Both the position numbers and the translations under genes were made by a program. From Bordetella parapertussis (GTDB lineage Bacteria > Pseudomonadota > Gammaproteobacteria > Burkholderiales > Burkholderiaceae_C): a stretch of 62,335 bases of DNA. The stretch is taken from positions 1 to 62,335 of the forward strand of contig CAMBSK010000014.1 of the NCBI GenBank assembly GCA_945870575.1, read 5' to 3'. Of the stretch, positions 17,544-29,939 are shown one piece after another. The notes under the pieces are model-generated. The model searched no databases, was not told where the DNA came from, and saw only the letters and a program-made list of their open reading frames with translations. Positions within the stretch are counted from its first letter, which is position 1, and every line of letters starts with the position of its first letter.

Positions 17544-18341
17544 TTAAACGGTTTCGAATCTATGTACCAATTCCTTGGCGAAATCTATAAAGGCCAGACT
17601 GCCCTTGGCTGACGGGTCAAACACCACCCCGGGCAAGCCGTAGCTGGGCGCTTCTGCCAGACGCACGTTGCGCGGTATCAAGGTATTGAACACTTTGTCG
17701 CCGAAGTGGGCTTTGAGTTGATCACTGACTTGTTGCTGCAAAGTGATGCGCGGGTCAAACATGACGCGCAACAGGCCTATGATTTTTAAGTCTTTGTTCA
17801 AGTTAGCGTGTACCTGTTTGATGGTGTTGACCAGGTCGGTCAGCCCCTCTAAGGCAAAGTACTCACATTGCATGGGGACAATCACGCCGTGCGCTGAGCA
17901 CAAACCATTGAGGGTCAGCAAGGACAAAGACGGCGGGCAATCGATGAGCACGATGTCGTACTCTTCGATGACTTCAGCAATTGCGTTTTTCAGGCGCTTT
18001 TCGCGGTGCTCCAAATTAACCAGCTCAACCTCAGCACCGGCCAGGTCACGGTTGGCGCCCAACACGTCATAGGTCGGCATGTCCTGGCGCGCCGCGGCTT
18101 CGCCCCAGCGGCTGCGCGTGCGCGCCTGGACCAAGCTGGTTTGGCCTAGCAACACGTCATACACCGAAAACTTCAGCTGGCGTTTGTCTACACCCGAGCC
18201 CATGGTGGCATTGCCCTGAGGGTCGAGATCAATCATCAAGACCCGCTGGCCAATAGCCGCCAATGCGGCAGCCAGATTGATGGTGGTGGTAGTCTTACCG
18301 ACCCCGCCTTTTTGATTGGCAATGCAAAAAATATGAGCCAT
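17544..18341 (-). CDS. parA: Chromosome-partitioning ATPase ParA (Soj)
   Basis: A 265-residue deviant Walker ATPase that moves ParB-parS complexes. The N-terminal IANQKGGVGKTTTTINLAAAL carries the signature Lys pair. Switch residues occur in LMIDLDPQGNATMG and VLIDCPPSLSLLTLN. The ATG at 18339-18341 gives the conserved MAHIFCIANQKGG start; a longer frame overlapping the lysE-like gene is not supported. The gene starts 5 bp after that gene's stop, so they are probably co-transcribed. Confidence 0.96.
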   Translation of the reverse strand: MAHIFCIANQKGGVGKTTTTINLAAALAAIGQRVLMIDLDPQGNATMGSGVDKRQLKFSVYDVLLGQTSLVQARTRSRWGEAAARQDMPTYDVLGANRDLAGAEVELVNLEHREKRLKNAIAEVIEEYDIVLIDCPPSLSLLTLNGLCSAHGVIVPMQCEYFALEGLTDLVNTIKQVHANLNKDLKIIGLLRVMFDPRITLQQQVSDQLKAHFGDKVFNTLIPRNVRLAEAPSYGLPGVVFDPSAKGSLAFIDFAKELVHRFETV

Positions 18342-18346
18342 GGTGT

Positions 18347-18961
18347 TTATTTCTGTAAAACCAAACGCAAACCGAAACCTAGCAGCACCACGCCGGCAGC
18401 CTTTTGCAACCACTGCCCCAACAACGGGTGTTGCCGCATGCGACCGGCGAGGTGGTAAGACAAAAGCGTCAAACCCAAACCGTATAAAAAAGTCAACGCG
18501 GCAACCGTGGTAGCCATGACAGCAAAGGTCAGCACACCGGGTTGTTGCTGTACATCTATGAATAACGGGAAAAACGCCATGTAAAACACAATGGCCTTGG
18601 GGTTGAGCAAGGTGATGAAAAACGTCTGCCGAAAGAAGTGACCTGACGACATGTCAAGAATCGGCGCATCTGCTGGGTTTTTCCGCCACATCTGTATCCC
18701 CAAATAAGCCAGATACAAGGCACCCAACCATTGCATTGCTGCAAACCAGACAGGTGAAGCCGTCAATAAGGCGGCCAATCCCGCCACTGCAGCCCACATC
18801 AACACTTGATCACCGGCGATGACACCGAAGGTTGCACTGATACCGCCCTTGCGTCCGCCTGCCGCTGTCGCGGTCAGCAAGGCCAAATTACCCGGGCCGG
18901 GAATTGCCAGAAAAACGATGACGGCACCGGCAAACGCCGGGTAATCTGAGATACCAACCAT
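18347..18961 (-). CDS. LysE/RhtB family amino-acid exporter
   Basis: A 204-residue inner-membrane protein with about six hydrophobic segments. The N-terminal VFLAIPGPGNLALLTATAAGGRKGG is the LysE/RhtB signature, and TFFITLLNPKAIVFYMAFFPLFID is the second conserved block. Relatives export lysine, homoserine, threonine or other small amino acids; the substrate is not readable. It is placed between the rsmG-mnmG and parA-parB pairs, an arrangement I associate with Comamonadaceae-type origins. Confidence 0.9.
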   Translation of the reverse strand: MVGISDYPAFAGAVIVFLAIPGPGNLALLTATAAGGRKGGISATFGVIAGDQVLMWAAVAGLAALLTASPVWFAAMQWLGALYLAYLGIQMWRKNPADAPILDMSSGHFFRQTFFITLLNPKAIVFYMAFFPLFIDVQQQPGVLTFAVMATTVAALTFLYGLGLTLLSYHLAGRMRQHPLLGQWLQKAAGVVLLGFGLRLVLQK

Positions 18962-19032
18962 GGAAGAACCTTGAGACGGATAGCCTGTGCGGGTCTGACA
19001 GTGTAACTGCCAGGCGACAACGCTTAGAGCAT

Positions 19033-19048
19033 TGTTTCACGTGAAACG
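19033..19048. promoter_or_regulatory. parS site 1 (intergenic)
   Basis: TGTTTCACGTGAAACG matches the bacterial parS consensus at 15 of 16 positions. It lies in the 175-bp gap between the lysE-like gene and rsmG, 1.5 kb from parB. The palindromic core TTTCACGTGAAA is intact. Confidence 0.93.
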
Positions 19049-19136
19049 TGGCCATGGCCATCGGAATGCCGCTTGTCCGGGCGCTCACAAGTCCCGAAAC
19101 CCAAGCCTGGGCAACACAAACCTTCACTCACACAGT

Positions 19137-19775
19137 TCAAACCGGCCGCATCCAGACCAAGCACCTATCAACATCCAAGCCGGGAACCGCCAGCACTTCC
19201 ACTTTGTCGACACTCACGGTAGCTGGCAAATCCGCCAACTCTTCAGTCGAAAGTTTTGCCTTCATGGCCATCCACGCGCCGCCTGGCTTTAACAAATGGC
19301 GGGACGACTCGCAAAAATCACGCAACGAGGCATAGGCGCGACAGGTCACGACATCAAAACCCCCGGACAATGTCTCAACCCGAGAATGAACAGCCCGCAA
19401 GTTAGGCAACCTGATACTGTGTGCCGTGGTTTGAATAAAGGCCGCTTTTTTAGCCACGGCATCTACCGCGGTGACCTGCCAGTGCGGACAGGCAATGGCA
19501 AAAACCACAGACGGCAGGCCGCCGCCCGCCCCGACATCCAGCAAGTCCAGGGCTTCGGGGAAACCTTGTTTCAATGAAGGCAAGGCGGCCAAGCAATCCA
19601 ATACATGCTGTTTTAGCATGTGCTCTGGCTCGCGCACGGCGGTCAAGTTGTAGACCTTGTTCCACTTGCCAAGCAATTCAATGTAATCCAGTAAGGCCTT
19701 TTCTTGTGTCTGCGATAACTCAAGCGGCAAAGCCTGCAACCCTTCGGCCAGCGCCAAAGCCAAAGTCGTCATCAA
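19137..19775 (-). CDS. rsmG: 16S rRNA (guanine-527-N7)-methyltransferase RsmG
   Basis: A 212-residue SAM-dependent enzyme that methylates G527 of 16S r[36 protein letters not shown] is the family N-terminal block and [19 protein letters not shown] is SAM motif [30 protein letters not shown] follows. The start overlaps the mnmG stop as ATGA (19772-19775), the usual gidA-gidB order. Confidence 0.95.
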   Translation of the reverse strand: MMTTLALALAEGLQALPLELSQTQEKALLDYIELLGKWNKVYNLTAVREPEHMLKQHVLDCLAALPSLKQGFPEALDLLDVGAGGGLPSVVFAIACPHWQVTAVDAVAKKAAFIQTTAHSIRLPNLRAVHSRVETLSGGFDVVTCRAYASLRDFCESSRHLLKPGGAWMAMKAKLSTEELADLPATVSVDKVEVLAVPGLDVDRCLVWMRPV

Positions 19776-21727
19776 CCCATGGCCCCGGCTTTTTCAGACA
19801 CGCCGCCTGAGCGCGCGCGCCTGAGATGAACCAGCAACAACGAGATGGCCGCGGGCGTAACGCCGGAAATGCGCGAAGCCTGACCTAAGGTTTCAGGACG
19901 GTGTTTTTGCAACTTCTGCCTAACCTCTACGCTCAATGCTGGAATGGACATGTAGTCAAGCTCAACAGGCAAGGCCAAATGTTCATAATTCGCCGCGCGC
20001 CTCACCTCTTCCTGTTGCCGGTCTATGTAGCCCGAATACTTAGCCGCAATATCGAGTTGTTCGACCACTGTTTCACGTGAAACATCATCAAGCGCAGCAA
20101 TCTCGCTGCTTGCAAAGCGCCCGTCATCAAGACTCATCAGCAGCTTATAGCTGACATCCGGACGGCGCAACAAATCTGCCAGACTGTGTTCATGCGATAT
20201 GGGCTTGCCCAAAACCCGCCCGGACTCGGCTGGCGACAAATTACCGGGATTGACCCAGGTAGAAGCCAAGCGCTGTGTTTCACGTGAAACAGCTTCCCGT
20301 TTGCGGCAAAAAGCATCCCAACGAACGTCATCAATCAAGCCCAGATCTCGGCCTTTTTCCGTCAAACGCGCATCGGCATTGTCTTCGCGCAATTGAAGGC
20401 GAAACTCTGCGCGACTGGTGAACATGCGGTAAGGCTCGACCACACCTTGATTGATCAGGTCATCAACCAGCACGCCTAGGTAGGCTTGATCCCGCCCGGG
20501 AGTCCAGGCCTCTTTGTCCTGGCATTGCAAAGCCGCGTTAATGCCAGCATACAAACCCTGGGCCGCGGCTTCTTCATAACCGGTGGTTCCATTGATTTGC
20601 CCGGCAAAAAACAAGCCTTGGATGGACTTGGTTTCAAAGCTTCTGCAAAGTTCGCGCGGATCAAAGTAATCATATTCAATCGCATAACCCGGACGCAAAA
20701 TATGTGCGTTTTCCAAGCCGACCATGGATCTGACCAACTGGTATTGAATATCAAAAGGCAGGCTGGTGGAAATTCCGTTAGGGTAATACTCGTGGGTTGT
20801 CAGGCCCTCCGGTTCCAGAAAAATCTGGTGACTGCTCTTGTCGGCGAAGCGGTTGACTTTGTCTTCCACGCTGGGGCAATAGCGCGGGCCTACACCTTCA
20901 ATTTTTCCGGTGAACATAGGGCTGCGGTCCAACCCGCTGCGGATAATGTCATGGGTTTTCTCGTTGGTATGCGTGATCCAGCAAGGCACCTGAGCAGGAT
21001 GCATTTCACGCCGACCCATATAGCTGAAAACCGGTAACTCTAAAGACTCGCCGCCTGGCATGCCGTCCCCGGCTTGTTCGGTACAACGTGTGAAGTCAAT
21101 ACTGCGTCCGTCGATGCGCGGAGGCGTGCCGGTTTTCAACCGACCTTGCGGTAATTTCAACTCTTTCAATCGGGCAGATAAACGCAGGGAGGGAGGGTCT
21201 CCGGCGCGCCCGGCTGAATGGTTATCTAAGCCCACATGGATTTTTCCATCGAGAAAAGTACCGGCTGTCAAAACAACGGTCCGGGCGGTAAAGCGAACCC
21301 CTACTTGCGTGATTGCCCCGACAACCCTTGAACCTTCAATCATCAAATCTTCGACCGCTTGCTGAAACAACCACAGGTTTGGCTGGTTTTCAAGCCGGTG
21401 ACGAACGGCAGCTTTGTAAAGCATGCGATCTGCCTGCGCACGGGTCGCACGCACGGCCGGACCCTTAGAGCGATTGAGTATGCGAAACTGAATACCGGCC
21501 AAGTCAGTCGCCAGCGCCATGACGCCGCCAAGTGCATCCACCTCTTTGACCAGATGGCCTTTACCAATGCCGCCAATTGAAGGATTGCAACTCATTTGAC
21601 CCAGTGTTTCAATGTTGTGCGTCAATAACAAAGTGCGGCAACCCATGCGCGCACTGGCCAGCGCGGCCTCTGTCCCGGCGTGACCGCCGCCGACAACAAT
21701 CGCATCAAAATGAACTGAATAAAGCAT
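19772..21727 (-). CDS. mnmG: tRNA uridine-5-carboxymethylaminomethyl modification enzyme MnmG (GidA)
   Basis: A 651-residue FAD protein that, with MnmE, installs the cmnm group at C5 of wobble uridine. Rossmann motif [19 protein letters not shown] is at the N-terminus; conserved blocks include [57 protein letters not shown] and the C-terminal [12 protein letters not shown]. The length is normal. Two parS sites lie inside the coding region, each translated as VSRET, so the protein carries them without losing frame. GAGG lies upstream of the ATG at 21725-21727. Overlaps rsmG by 4 nt. Confidence 0.96.
   Translation of the reverse strand: MLYSVHFDAIVVGGGHAGTEAALASARMGCRTLLLTHNIETLGQMSCNPSIGGIGKGHLVKEVDALGGVMALATDLAGIQFRILNRSKGPAVRATRAQADRMLYKAAVRHRLENQPNLWLFQQAVEDLMIEGSRVVGAITQVGVRFTARTVVLTAGTFLDGKIHVGLDNHSAGRAGDPPSLRLSARLKELKLPQGRLKTGTPPRIDGRSIDFTRCTEQAGDGMPGGESLELPVFSYMGRREMHPAQVPCWITHTNEKTHDIIRSGLDRSPMFTGKIEGVGPRYCPSVEDKVNRFADKSSHQIFLEPEGLTTHEYYPNGISTSLPFDIQYQLVRSMVGLENAHILRPGYAIEYDYFDPRELCRSFETKSIQGLFFAGQINGTTGYEEAAAQGLYAGINAALQCQDKEAWTPGRDQAYLGVLVDDLINQGVVEPYRMFTSRAEFRLQLREDNADARLTEKGRDLGLIDDVRWDAFCRKREAVSRETQRLASTWVNPGNLSPAESGRVLGKPISHEHSLADLLRRPDVSYKLLMSLDDGRFASSEIAALDDVSRETVVEQLDIAAKYSGYIDRQQEEVRRAANYEHLALPVELDYMSIPALSVEVRQKLQKHRPETLGQASRISGVTPAAISLLLVHLRRARSGGVSEKAGAMG
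20069..20084. promoter_or_regulatory. parS site 2 (inside mnmG)
   Basis: TGTTTCACGTGAAACA is a perfect 16-bp parS palindrome. On the minus strand it codes for VSRET within [11 protein letters not shown] of MnmG. Confidence 0.95.
20276..20291. promoter_or_regulatory. parS site 3 (inside mnmG)
   Basis: A second perfect TGTTTCACGTGAAACA, 207 bp from site 2. It codes for VSRET within [13 protein letters not shown] of MnmG. The clustering of three sites close to parB is the usual arrangement near oriC. Confidence 0.95.
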
Positions 21728-21805
21728 GCATAAGCCTCAATCAAAAAAGCATTTTAGGTCGCCGCCTAGAGAAAGGGGTGCGTCTAATACCAATATGAGC
21801 AATAC

Positions 21806-24382
<2,577 letters not shown>

Positions 24383-24446
24383 TCAATTCATCTAGCGCTG
24401 TAGGGCGCGAACAGGAAACAGAGAAAAAACCTAGTTACAAACCGGC

Positions 24447-25553
24447 TCAAATACGCATGGGCATGACGACATATTTGAAAAAATTATTTTCAGGAATGGT
24501 CACTAGCACTGAACTGTTAGAGTCAGCAAGGTCCATGCGCACCATGTCTTCGTGCGTGTTGACCAGAACGTCGATCAGGTAAGTCACATTAAAACCTATC
24601 TCGATAGAGTCGCCAGAATAATCGACTTCGATTTCATCAATCGCTTCTTCTTGCTCAGCATTGCTGGAAGCAACACGAAGCACACCAGGTTCTAAATTGA
24701 TACGGACGCCCTTGAACTTATCGGTGGTCAAAATAGCGATACGCTGCAAACACACCAGCAATGCATTTTTTCCCAACGTGATGCTGTTTTTATGGCTTTT
24801 TGGTATCACGCGGTTGTAATCGGGGAACTTGCCTTCAACAAGCTTGGTGACAAACTCCTTGCCATCAAAAGAAAATCTGGCTTGATTGCTGGCAAACTGC
24901 ATATGAATATCGCCGTCTTTATCGCTCAGCAAACGCAACAACTCAAGCACAGTTTTACGCGGCAATATCACTTCCTGCTTGGGAACTTCAGATTCCAATG
25001 TAGACGAGGTATAGGCCAAACGGTGACCGTCAGTCGCCACCAAACTGAGTTGTTTGCCTTCGGCCACAAACAAAATACCGTTCAGATAGTAGCGGATATC
25101 GTGCACAGCCATTGAAAAAGAAACTTGCTGAAGCAATGCTTTGAGCGTTTTTTGCGGCACGCTGAAGGCAGGGCCGAAATTTGTTGATTCCTGCACCAGG
25201 GGAAAATCTTCGGCAGGCAATGTTTGCAATGAAAAACGGCTTTTACCGCTTTTCAAAATCAGTTTATTTTGATTCGATTCCAGCGTCACGGTTTGATCTG
25301 ATGGCATAGAGCGCAAAATATCCATCAATTTGCGTGCGCCTACCGTGGTACTGAAATTTCCACTGTCGCCGCCCAGCGATGCCTGAGTACGGATTTGAAT
25401 TTCAAGATCGCTGGTGGTGAGTTGCACGTCATTACCTGTTTTACGAAGCATCACATTGGCCAAAATAGGCAAGGTATGACGGCGCTCAACAATGCCTGCA
25501 ACCGATTGCAGGGAAGCAAGAATTTGCTCTTGGGTGGCTTTCAAGACAATCAT
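24447..25553 (-). CDS. dnaN: DNA polymerase III beta subunit (sliding clamp)
   Basis: A 368-residue ring-forming clamp. N-terminus MIVLKATQEQILASLQSVAGIVERRHTLPILANVML is the conserved start; TVGARKLMDILRSMP, AVHDIRYYLNGILF and VATDGHRLAY follow, and the C-terminal YVVMPMRI ends the peptide-binding pocket. It tethers DNA polymerases and other clamp-binding proteins to DNA. It is 243 bp downstream of dnaA with DnaA boxes in the gap. Confidence 0.97.
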   Translation of the reverse strand: MIVLKATQEQILASLQSVAGIVERRHTLPILANVMLRKTGNDVQLTTSDLEIQIRTQASLGGDSGNFSTTVGARKLMDILRSMPSDQTVTLESNQNKLILKSGKSRFSLQTLPAEDFPLVQESTNFGPAFSVPQKTLKALLQQVSFSMAVHDIRYYLNGILFVAEGKQLSLVATDGHRLAYTSSTLESEVPKQEVILPRKTVLELLRLLSDKDGDIHMQFASNQARFSFDGKEFVTKLVEGKFPDYNRVIPKSHKNSITLGKNALLVCLQRIAILTTDKFKGVRINLEPGVLRVASSNAEQEEAIDEIEVDYSGDSIEIGFNVTYLIDVLVNTHEDMVRMDLADSNSSVLVTIPENNFFKYVVMPMRI

Positions 25554-25796
25554 GTCATCCTCTTCTTAAATTCTTTATAAATCAATAGCAGTAGTAGATA
25601 AGCAAGCCCTGTTTCTGTGGACAAGCCGGTTTTCCACTTTGACATCAAGCACTTGGCTACCAGCAAACACTGTTTGCAAGTGGCTTTTTATCATGCTGCT
25701 GACAATGAATAACTTTCCCGGAATCACATCCACTGTGGATAAGCCTGTAGTTGTGCTGATTCTATCCACAGGGTTAGGCATAGAAGAATTCATTCT
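25554..25796. promoter_or_regulatory. dnaA-dnaN intergenic region with DnaA boxes (possible second oriC subregion)
   Basis: The 243-bp gap carries one perfect DnaA box on the minus strand (TGTGGATAA, 25734-25742). It also has two with one mismatch: TGTGGACAA at 25616-25624 and CTATCCACA at 25762-25770. Local A/T-rich stretches surround them. It also must hold the dnaN promoter or readthrough from dnaA. It may form a bipartite origin with the dnaA-rpmH gap. Confidence 0.7.
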
Positions 25797-27200
25797 TTAT
25801 CCTTTCAGCGTTTGTTCAAGCACATGCAATTGCTGGTTCAATTCGTTCAGTGTTTGACGCTCACCTGAAATTTTTCGTACAGCATGTAAAACGGTGGTGT
25901 GGTCACGCCCGCCGAACAACTCACCTATTTCAGGCAGACTTTTTTGAGTCAGTTCTTTGGCCAGGTACATGGCGATCTGTCGCGGTCTGGCAATCGATGC
26001 AGGACGTTTTTTTGAATACATGTCAGCGACTTTGATTTTGTAATAGTCAGCCACAGTTTTTTGAATATTTTCCACAGAAATCTGTCGGTTTTGGATAGAT
26101 AACAGGTCGCGCAAGGCATCACGTGCCAGTTGTATCGACACTTCCTTTTGGTTGAACCTTGAATATGCCAGAATTTTACGCAATGCTCCTTCAAGTTCTC
26201 GGACGTTGGAGCGGACATTTTTGGCGACAAAAAACGCGACTTCTTCCGGCATTTCAGTGCCTTCAGCGCGTGATTTATTGATCAAAATCGCAACCCGCAT
26301 CTCAAGTTCAGGCGGTTCGATGGCGACAGTCAGTCCGGAATCAAAGCGGGACACTAAGCGTTCGTGTATGTCTGCCAACCCCTTGGGATAGGTGTCGCTG
26401 GTCATCACAATATGTGATTTTTTCGCAAGCAATGCTTCAAACGCGTTGAAAAACTCTTCTTGTGTCCGGTCTTTGTTGGCAAAAAACTGTACATCGTCTA
26501 TCAGCAACAAATCCAGCGAGTGGTAATGGTGCTTGAACTCGTCAAATGTCTTGCGTTGATAGGCTTTCACCACATCCGACACAAATTGTTCGGCGTGTAT
26601 GTAAAGCACCTTGGCATCCGGGCGGTTTTGCAGCAATTGGTTACCAACCGCATGCATCAAATGGGTTTTGCCTAAGCCCACCCCGCCGTAAATAAACAAA
26701 GGGTTGTAAAGTTGTCCGGGCACATTGGCGATGTGCATGGCTGCAGCGCGTGCCATGCGGTTGGCTGTACCTTCAATCAAAGTGTCAAAGCACAGGCTGC
26801 TGTTGAGTCGGTTTTTAAACACATTCAGCGCTGCGTCTGATGCTGTCGAGTTCGCAGCGTTGGAAAACTCGTCGTTTTCATGGCTTGGACGTAAAACCGG
26901 TTCTCTGACCGGGGCCTCTTTGGGGGCCAGGGAAAACTCGATATGCACAGGCTGCCCGTATAACTGATTCAGCAGTGCACTGATGCGACCGGCATACTGT
27001 GCGCGTATCCAGTCAAGCTTGAAACGATTGATGACAACAATGGTGAGTTTGGAAAAATCGTCAGACACAGCTGCTTGCAGCGGCTTAATCCAGGTATTGA
27101 ACTGTTGTTCAGGCAATTCCTGGGCAAGAAGATCGATACAAGATTGCCATAATGCCTGGCCCGCGTCATTATTCTCAGACGGCAGCATAGAGGAACTCAT
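25797..27200 (-). CDS. dnaA: Chromosomal replication initiator DnaA
   Basis: A 467-residue AAA+ initiator that binds DnaA boxes and opens oriC. Domain I occupies about 1-90 ([25 protein letters not shown]), followed by a linker. Domain III has Walker [10 protein letters not shown] (172-180), Walker [11 protein letters not shown], and the arginine-finger region. Domain IV carries the DnaA signature [14 protein letters not shown] for box recognition. The start is ATG at 27198-27200; an in-frame ATG four codons later is an alternative. DnaA boxes in its own upstream region suggest the usual autoregulation. Confidence 0.97.
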   Translation of the reverse strand: MSSSMLPSENNDAGQALWQSCIDLLAQELPEQQFNTWIKPLQAAVSDDFSKLTIVVINRFKLDWIRAQYAGRISALLNQLYGQPVHIEFSLAPKEAPVREPVLRPSHENDEFSNAANSTASDAALNVFKNRLNSSLCFDTLIEGTANRMARAAAMHIANVPGQLYNPLFIYGGVGLGKTHLMHAVGNQLLQNRPDAKVLYIHAEQFVSDVVKAYQRKTFDEFKHHYHSLDLLLIDDVQFFANKDRTQEEFFNAFEALLAKKSHIVMTSDTYPKGLADIHERLVSRFDSGLTVAIEPPELEMRVAILINKSRAEGTEMPEEVAFFVAKNVRSNVRELEGALRKILAYSRFNQKEVSIQLARDALRDLLSIQNRQISVENIQKTVADYYKIKVADMYSKKRPASIARPRQIAMYLAKELTQKSLPEIGELFGGRDHTTVLHAVRKISGERQTLNELNQQLHVLEQTLKG

Positions 27201-27410
27201 GTTGCCGCAGACCGGTAGATCAAACTGTGGATAGAAAGCAGGATAAAGCGCATTCAGAGTACTTTATCAAAAAATTATCCACAGAAACAGCAGAAATTCA
27301 ACTTTAACTCTCAAAATACTTTACAACTTGTCACGGATAAGAGAAATTTTTTAAAAAAGGCTGAAAAACAGAGATAATCTTCTGTTTAGTTTGCATCAGA
27401 GATTATCAAC
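27201..27410. promoter_or_regulatory. Candidate oriC: dnaA-rpmH divergent intergenic region
   Basis: The gap between divergent dnaA and rpmH holds a perfect DnaA box TTATCCACA at 27275-27283 and a one-mismatch box (TGTGGATAG, 27226-27234). A very A/T-rich segment follows (about 27284-27365, including AAATTTTTTAAAAAA) that could be the unwinding element. Gene orientation flips here, away from this gap on both sides, as expected at an origin. It must also contain the promoters of dnaA and rpmH. Confidence 0.78.
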
Positions 27411-27545
27411 ATGAAACGTACCTACCAGCCCTCAAAAACCCGCCGTGCGCGTACCCATGGCTTTTTGGTCCGCATGAAAACCAAAGGCGGGCGTGCTGTC
27501 ATCAATGCCCGTCGCGCCAAAGGCCGTAAACGGCTGGCGGTCTGA
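27411..27545 (+). CDS. rpmH: 50S ribosomal protein L34
   Basis: A 44-residue basic protein of the large ribosomal subunit. The sequence begins [19 protein letters not shown] and ends [10 protein letters not shown], a near-standard L34. It is too short for many gene finders. It starts the rpmH-rnpA-yidD-yidC-mnmE cluster, divergent from dnaA. Confidence 0.98.
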   Translation: MKRTYQPSKTRRARTHGFLVRMKTKGGRAVINARRAKGRKRLAV

Positions 27546-27586
27546 GCCTGACTGCGCACGCAGATGCGCACAAGGCAAAAACGGGC

Positions 27587-27937
27587 GTGGCAAAAATCAC
27601 GCAACGTGAAGATTTTGATGCAGTCATGGCCGCAGGGGTAAGCGCAAGCACCACCCATTTTGCGTTGCACATTCAGCGCCCAGCGCTGCAAAACCGCATA
27701 GGGGCCGTTGTACCAAAGCGATGGGCCAAAAATGCAGTGACAAGAAATGCTATCAAACGTCAAATTTATGCACTTGCCGCTCAAACTCAATTCAAGACGG
27801 AGGCGGCTGACATGGTTGTGCGACTGAGAAAAACATTTCAGCGTAAAGATTTTATTAGCGCGTCTTCCGTCGCGTTGAAACAAGCCGTACGCACCGAACT
27901 TTGGCAATTGTTTGATAAGGCATTTCGAACACCATGA
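27587..27937 (+). CDS. rnpA: Ribonuclease P protein component
   Basis: The 116-residue protein subunit of RNase P, which trims tRNA 5' leaders together with the RNA subunit. The conserved basic block VVPKRWAKNAVTRNAIKRQIYALA contains the RNR motif, and the C-terminal half matches Comamonadaceae-type RnpA. The start is the GTG at 27587; the frame stays open upstream into rpmH, so a longer product cannot be excluded. The stop overlaps yidD as ATGA. Confidence 0.93.
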   Translation: MAKITQREDFDAVMAAGVSASTTHFALHIQRPALQNRIGAVVPKRWAKNAVTRNAIKRQIYALAAQTQFKTEAADMVVRLRKTFQRKDFISASSVALKQAVRTELWQLFDKAFRTP

Positions 27938-28221
27938 TGCAGCAACTGTTGATGGCAGGTGTCAAAGCCTACCGGCTGATTCTCAGCCCATGGCTGGGTT
28001 CATCCTGCCGGTTCACACCAACATGTTCGGCCTATGCATTACAAGCGCTTGAATCACATGGCGCCAGCGCAGGCAGTTACCTGACACTCAAACGATTGTC
28101 TCGATGTCATCCCTGGTGCAATGGCGGGCATGATCCTGTGCCGGATAAACACCAGGCACATTCTCTTTGGCCATTTACTGGCCGCACTTCATCTTCTTCG
28201 ACCGAGTCAAAACTTCCATGA
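27934..28221 (+). CDS. yidD: Membrane protein insertion efficiency factor YidD
   Basis: A 95-residue small protein that aids membrane insertion near YidC. Family residues are clear: LILSPWLGSSCRFTPTCSAYALQALESHG, then YLTLKRLSRCHPWCNGGHDPVP with the conserved cysteines. It is slightly longer than most because of a Ser/Thr-rich tail. It overlaps rnpA and yidC by 4 nt each. Confidence 0.95.
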   Translation: MMQQLLMAGVKAYRLILSPWLGSSCRFTPTCSAYALQALESHGASAGSYLTLKRLSRCHPWCNGGHDPVPDKHQAHSLWPFTGRTSSSSTESKLP

Positions 28222-29909
28222 ACGATATTCGCCGCACCATTCTTTGGGTTGTTTTCGGTTTCTCTATGGTGATGTTGTGGGACCAGTGGCAAATCCATAA
28301 CGGCAAAAAACCGACGTTTTTCCCGTCTTCTGTACCGACAAGCCCTGTAGAAACAAACAACACGCAGTCCTTGCCGACACCGATAGCAAACAGCGTAGCG
28401 TCAACCGGCTTGCCGCAAAACAATGCGGGCGATGTTTTGCAGACAGGAACCGCCGCCCAACGTATCGATGTTGAAACCGACGTGCTGAAGTTGCAATTCA
28501 GTAGCGAAGGTGGCAGTCTTGTTCGCGCGGAGCTACTCAAGCACAAAGACATACACCACGCGGGCAGCAATGTGCTGCTCATGGACGACAGCAAAGAACG
28601 TGTTTACCTGGCACAAAGCGGATTGATTGGCGGCGCATCTGCATCAGGCTGGCCAACGCATAAAACACCCATGGTGTTCAGTGGTTCAACAATGCTCAAG
28701 GGGACAGAAAACGAATTGCAATTGCGCTTTGAGTCTGTGCCTGTTGGTGAGGTGAAACTGGTCAAAACGTATATTGTGAAGCGCGGCAGTTACGCCATAG
28801 AAGTCAAACATGACATCACCAATGCTTCATCTGCCGCAGTCAGTCCGCAGTTGTATGTGCAATTGGTTCGTGACGGCAACAAACCCGAAGGCGAGTCTTC
28901 TTTTTACTCAACATTCACCGGACCGGCGGTTTTCACCACTCAGAAAAAATACCAGAAAATAGAGTTCAGCGACATAGAAAAAAACAATGCCGACTTTGAG
29001 AAGCAAAGCAGCCAAGGCTATGTGGCTATGGTTCAACATTATTTTGCTTCCGCCTGGTTGCTCGATGACACACAGCAGCGCGACTTGTTTGCACGCAAGC
29101 TGGACAATAACCTATACGCTGTCGGCATGGTCGCACCACTACCTGCCATAGCCCCTGGTGGACAGCTATCGCAAACGGCGCGATTGTTTGTCGGCCCTCA
29201 AGAGGAAAAAATACTTGAATCTATGTACCCGGGTCTTGAGTTAGTCAAGGACTACGGCTGGTTGACCATTTTGTCCAAGCCCCTGTACTGGTTGCTTTAC
29301 GAACTTTACCGAATCATTGGTAACTGGGGTTGGTCTATTGTGGCTTTGGTGGTGGTATTGAAAATTGCTTTTTACTGGTTGAATTCCCAGGCGTATAAGA
29401 GCATGGGCAAGATGAAAGCCATCAATCCCAAGATCATGGAAATGCGCGAGCGGCTGAAAGACAACCCGCAACAAATGCAAATGGAAATGATGAAAATTTA
29501 CCGTGAAGAAAAAGTCAATCCCCTTGGCGGTTGCTTGCCTATCGCGGTACAAATTCCTTTTTTCATTGCGCTTTATTGGGTGCTTCTTTCATCCGTTGAA
29601 ATGCGCAACGCCCCCTGGATCGGCTGGGTGCATGATTTGGCCGCACCGGACACTGCATTTGGCACTTGGTTTGGCGTTCCGATTGGATTGCTGCCGATAT
29701 TGATGACCATCACCTCATTGATTCAAACTTGGTTGAATCCAACTCCACCAGACCCGATACAAGCCAAGTTGATGTGGTTCATGCCGCTGGCGTTCAGCGT
29801 CATGTTCTTTTTCTTCCCTGCCGGTTTGGTGCTTTATTGGTTATCCAATAATATTTTGTCGATCGCTCAGCAATGGATGATCAACAAACAGCTTGGCATC
29901 ATTAAATAA
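28218..29909 (+). CDS. yidC: Membrane protein insertase YidC
   Basis: A 563-residue inner-membrane insertase that works alone or with SecYEG. An N-terminal membrane anchor (TILWVVFGFSMVMLWDQW) is followed by the large periplasmic beta-domain (about 80-350), then the conserved core with LVVVLKIAFYWLNSQAYKSMGKM, NPLGGCLPIAVQIPFFIALYWVL, LPILMTITSLIQTWLNP and MFFFFPAGLVLYWLSNNILSI. The ATG at 28218 overlaps the yidD stop and gives MNDIRRTILW, the family start; a longer frame adds 17 unsupported residues. Confidence 0.96.
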   Translation: MNDIRRTILWVVFGFSMVMLWDQWQIHNGKKPTFFPSSVPTSPVETNNTQSLPTPIANSVASTGLPQNNAGDVLQTGTAAQRIDVETDVLKLQFSSEGGSLVRAELLKHKDIHHAGSNVLLMDDSKERVYLAQSGLIGGASASGWPTHKTPMVFSGSTMLKGTENELQLRFESVPVGEVKLVKTYIVKRGSYAIEVKHDITNASSAAVSPQLYVQLVRDGNKPEGESSFYSTFTGPAVFTTQKKYQKIEFSDIEKNNADFEKQSSQGYVAMVQHYFASAWLLDDTQQRDLFARKLDNNLYAVGMVAPLPAIAPGGQLSQTARLFVGPQEEKILESMYPGLELVKDYGWLTILSKPLYWLLYELYRIIGNWGWSIVALVVVLKIAFYWLNSQAYKSMGKMKAINPKIMEMRERLKDNPQQMQMEMMKIYREEKVNPLGGCLPIAVQIPFFIALYWVLLSSVEMRNAPWIGWVHDLAAPDTAFGTWFGVPIGLLPILMTITSLIQTWLNPTPPDPIQAKLMWFMPLAFSVMFFFFPAGLVLYWLSNNILSIAQQWMINKQLGIIK

Positions 29910-29939
29910 GCTCAGAGTTTATAAACGCTGTTGATCATT

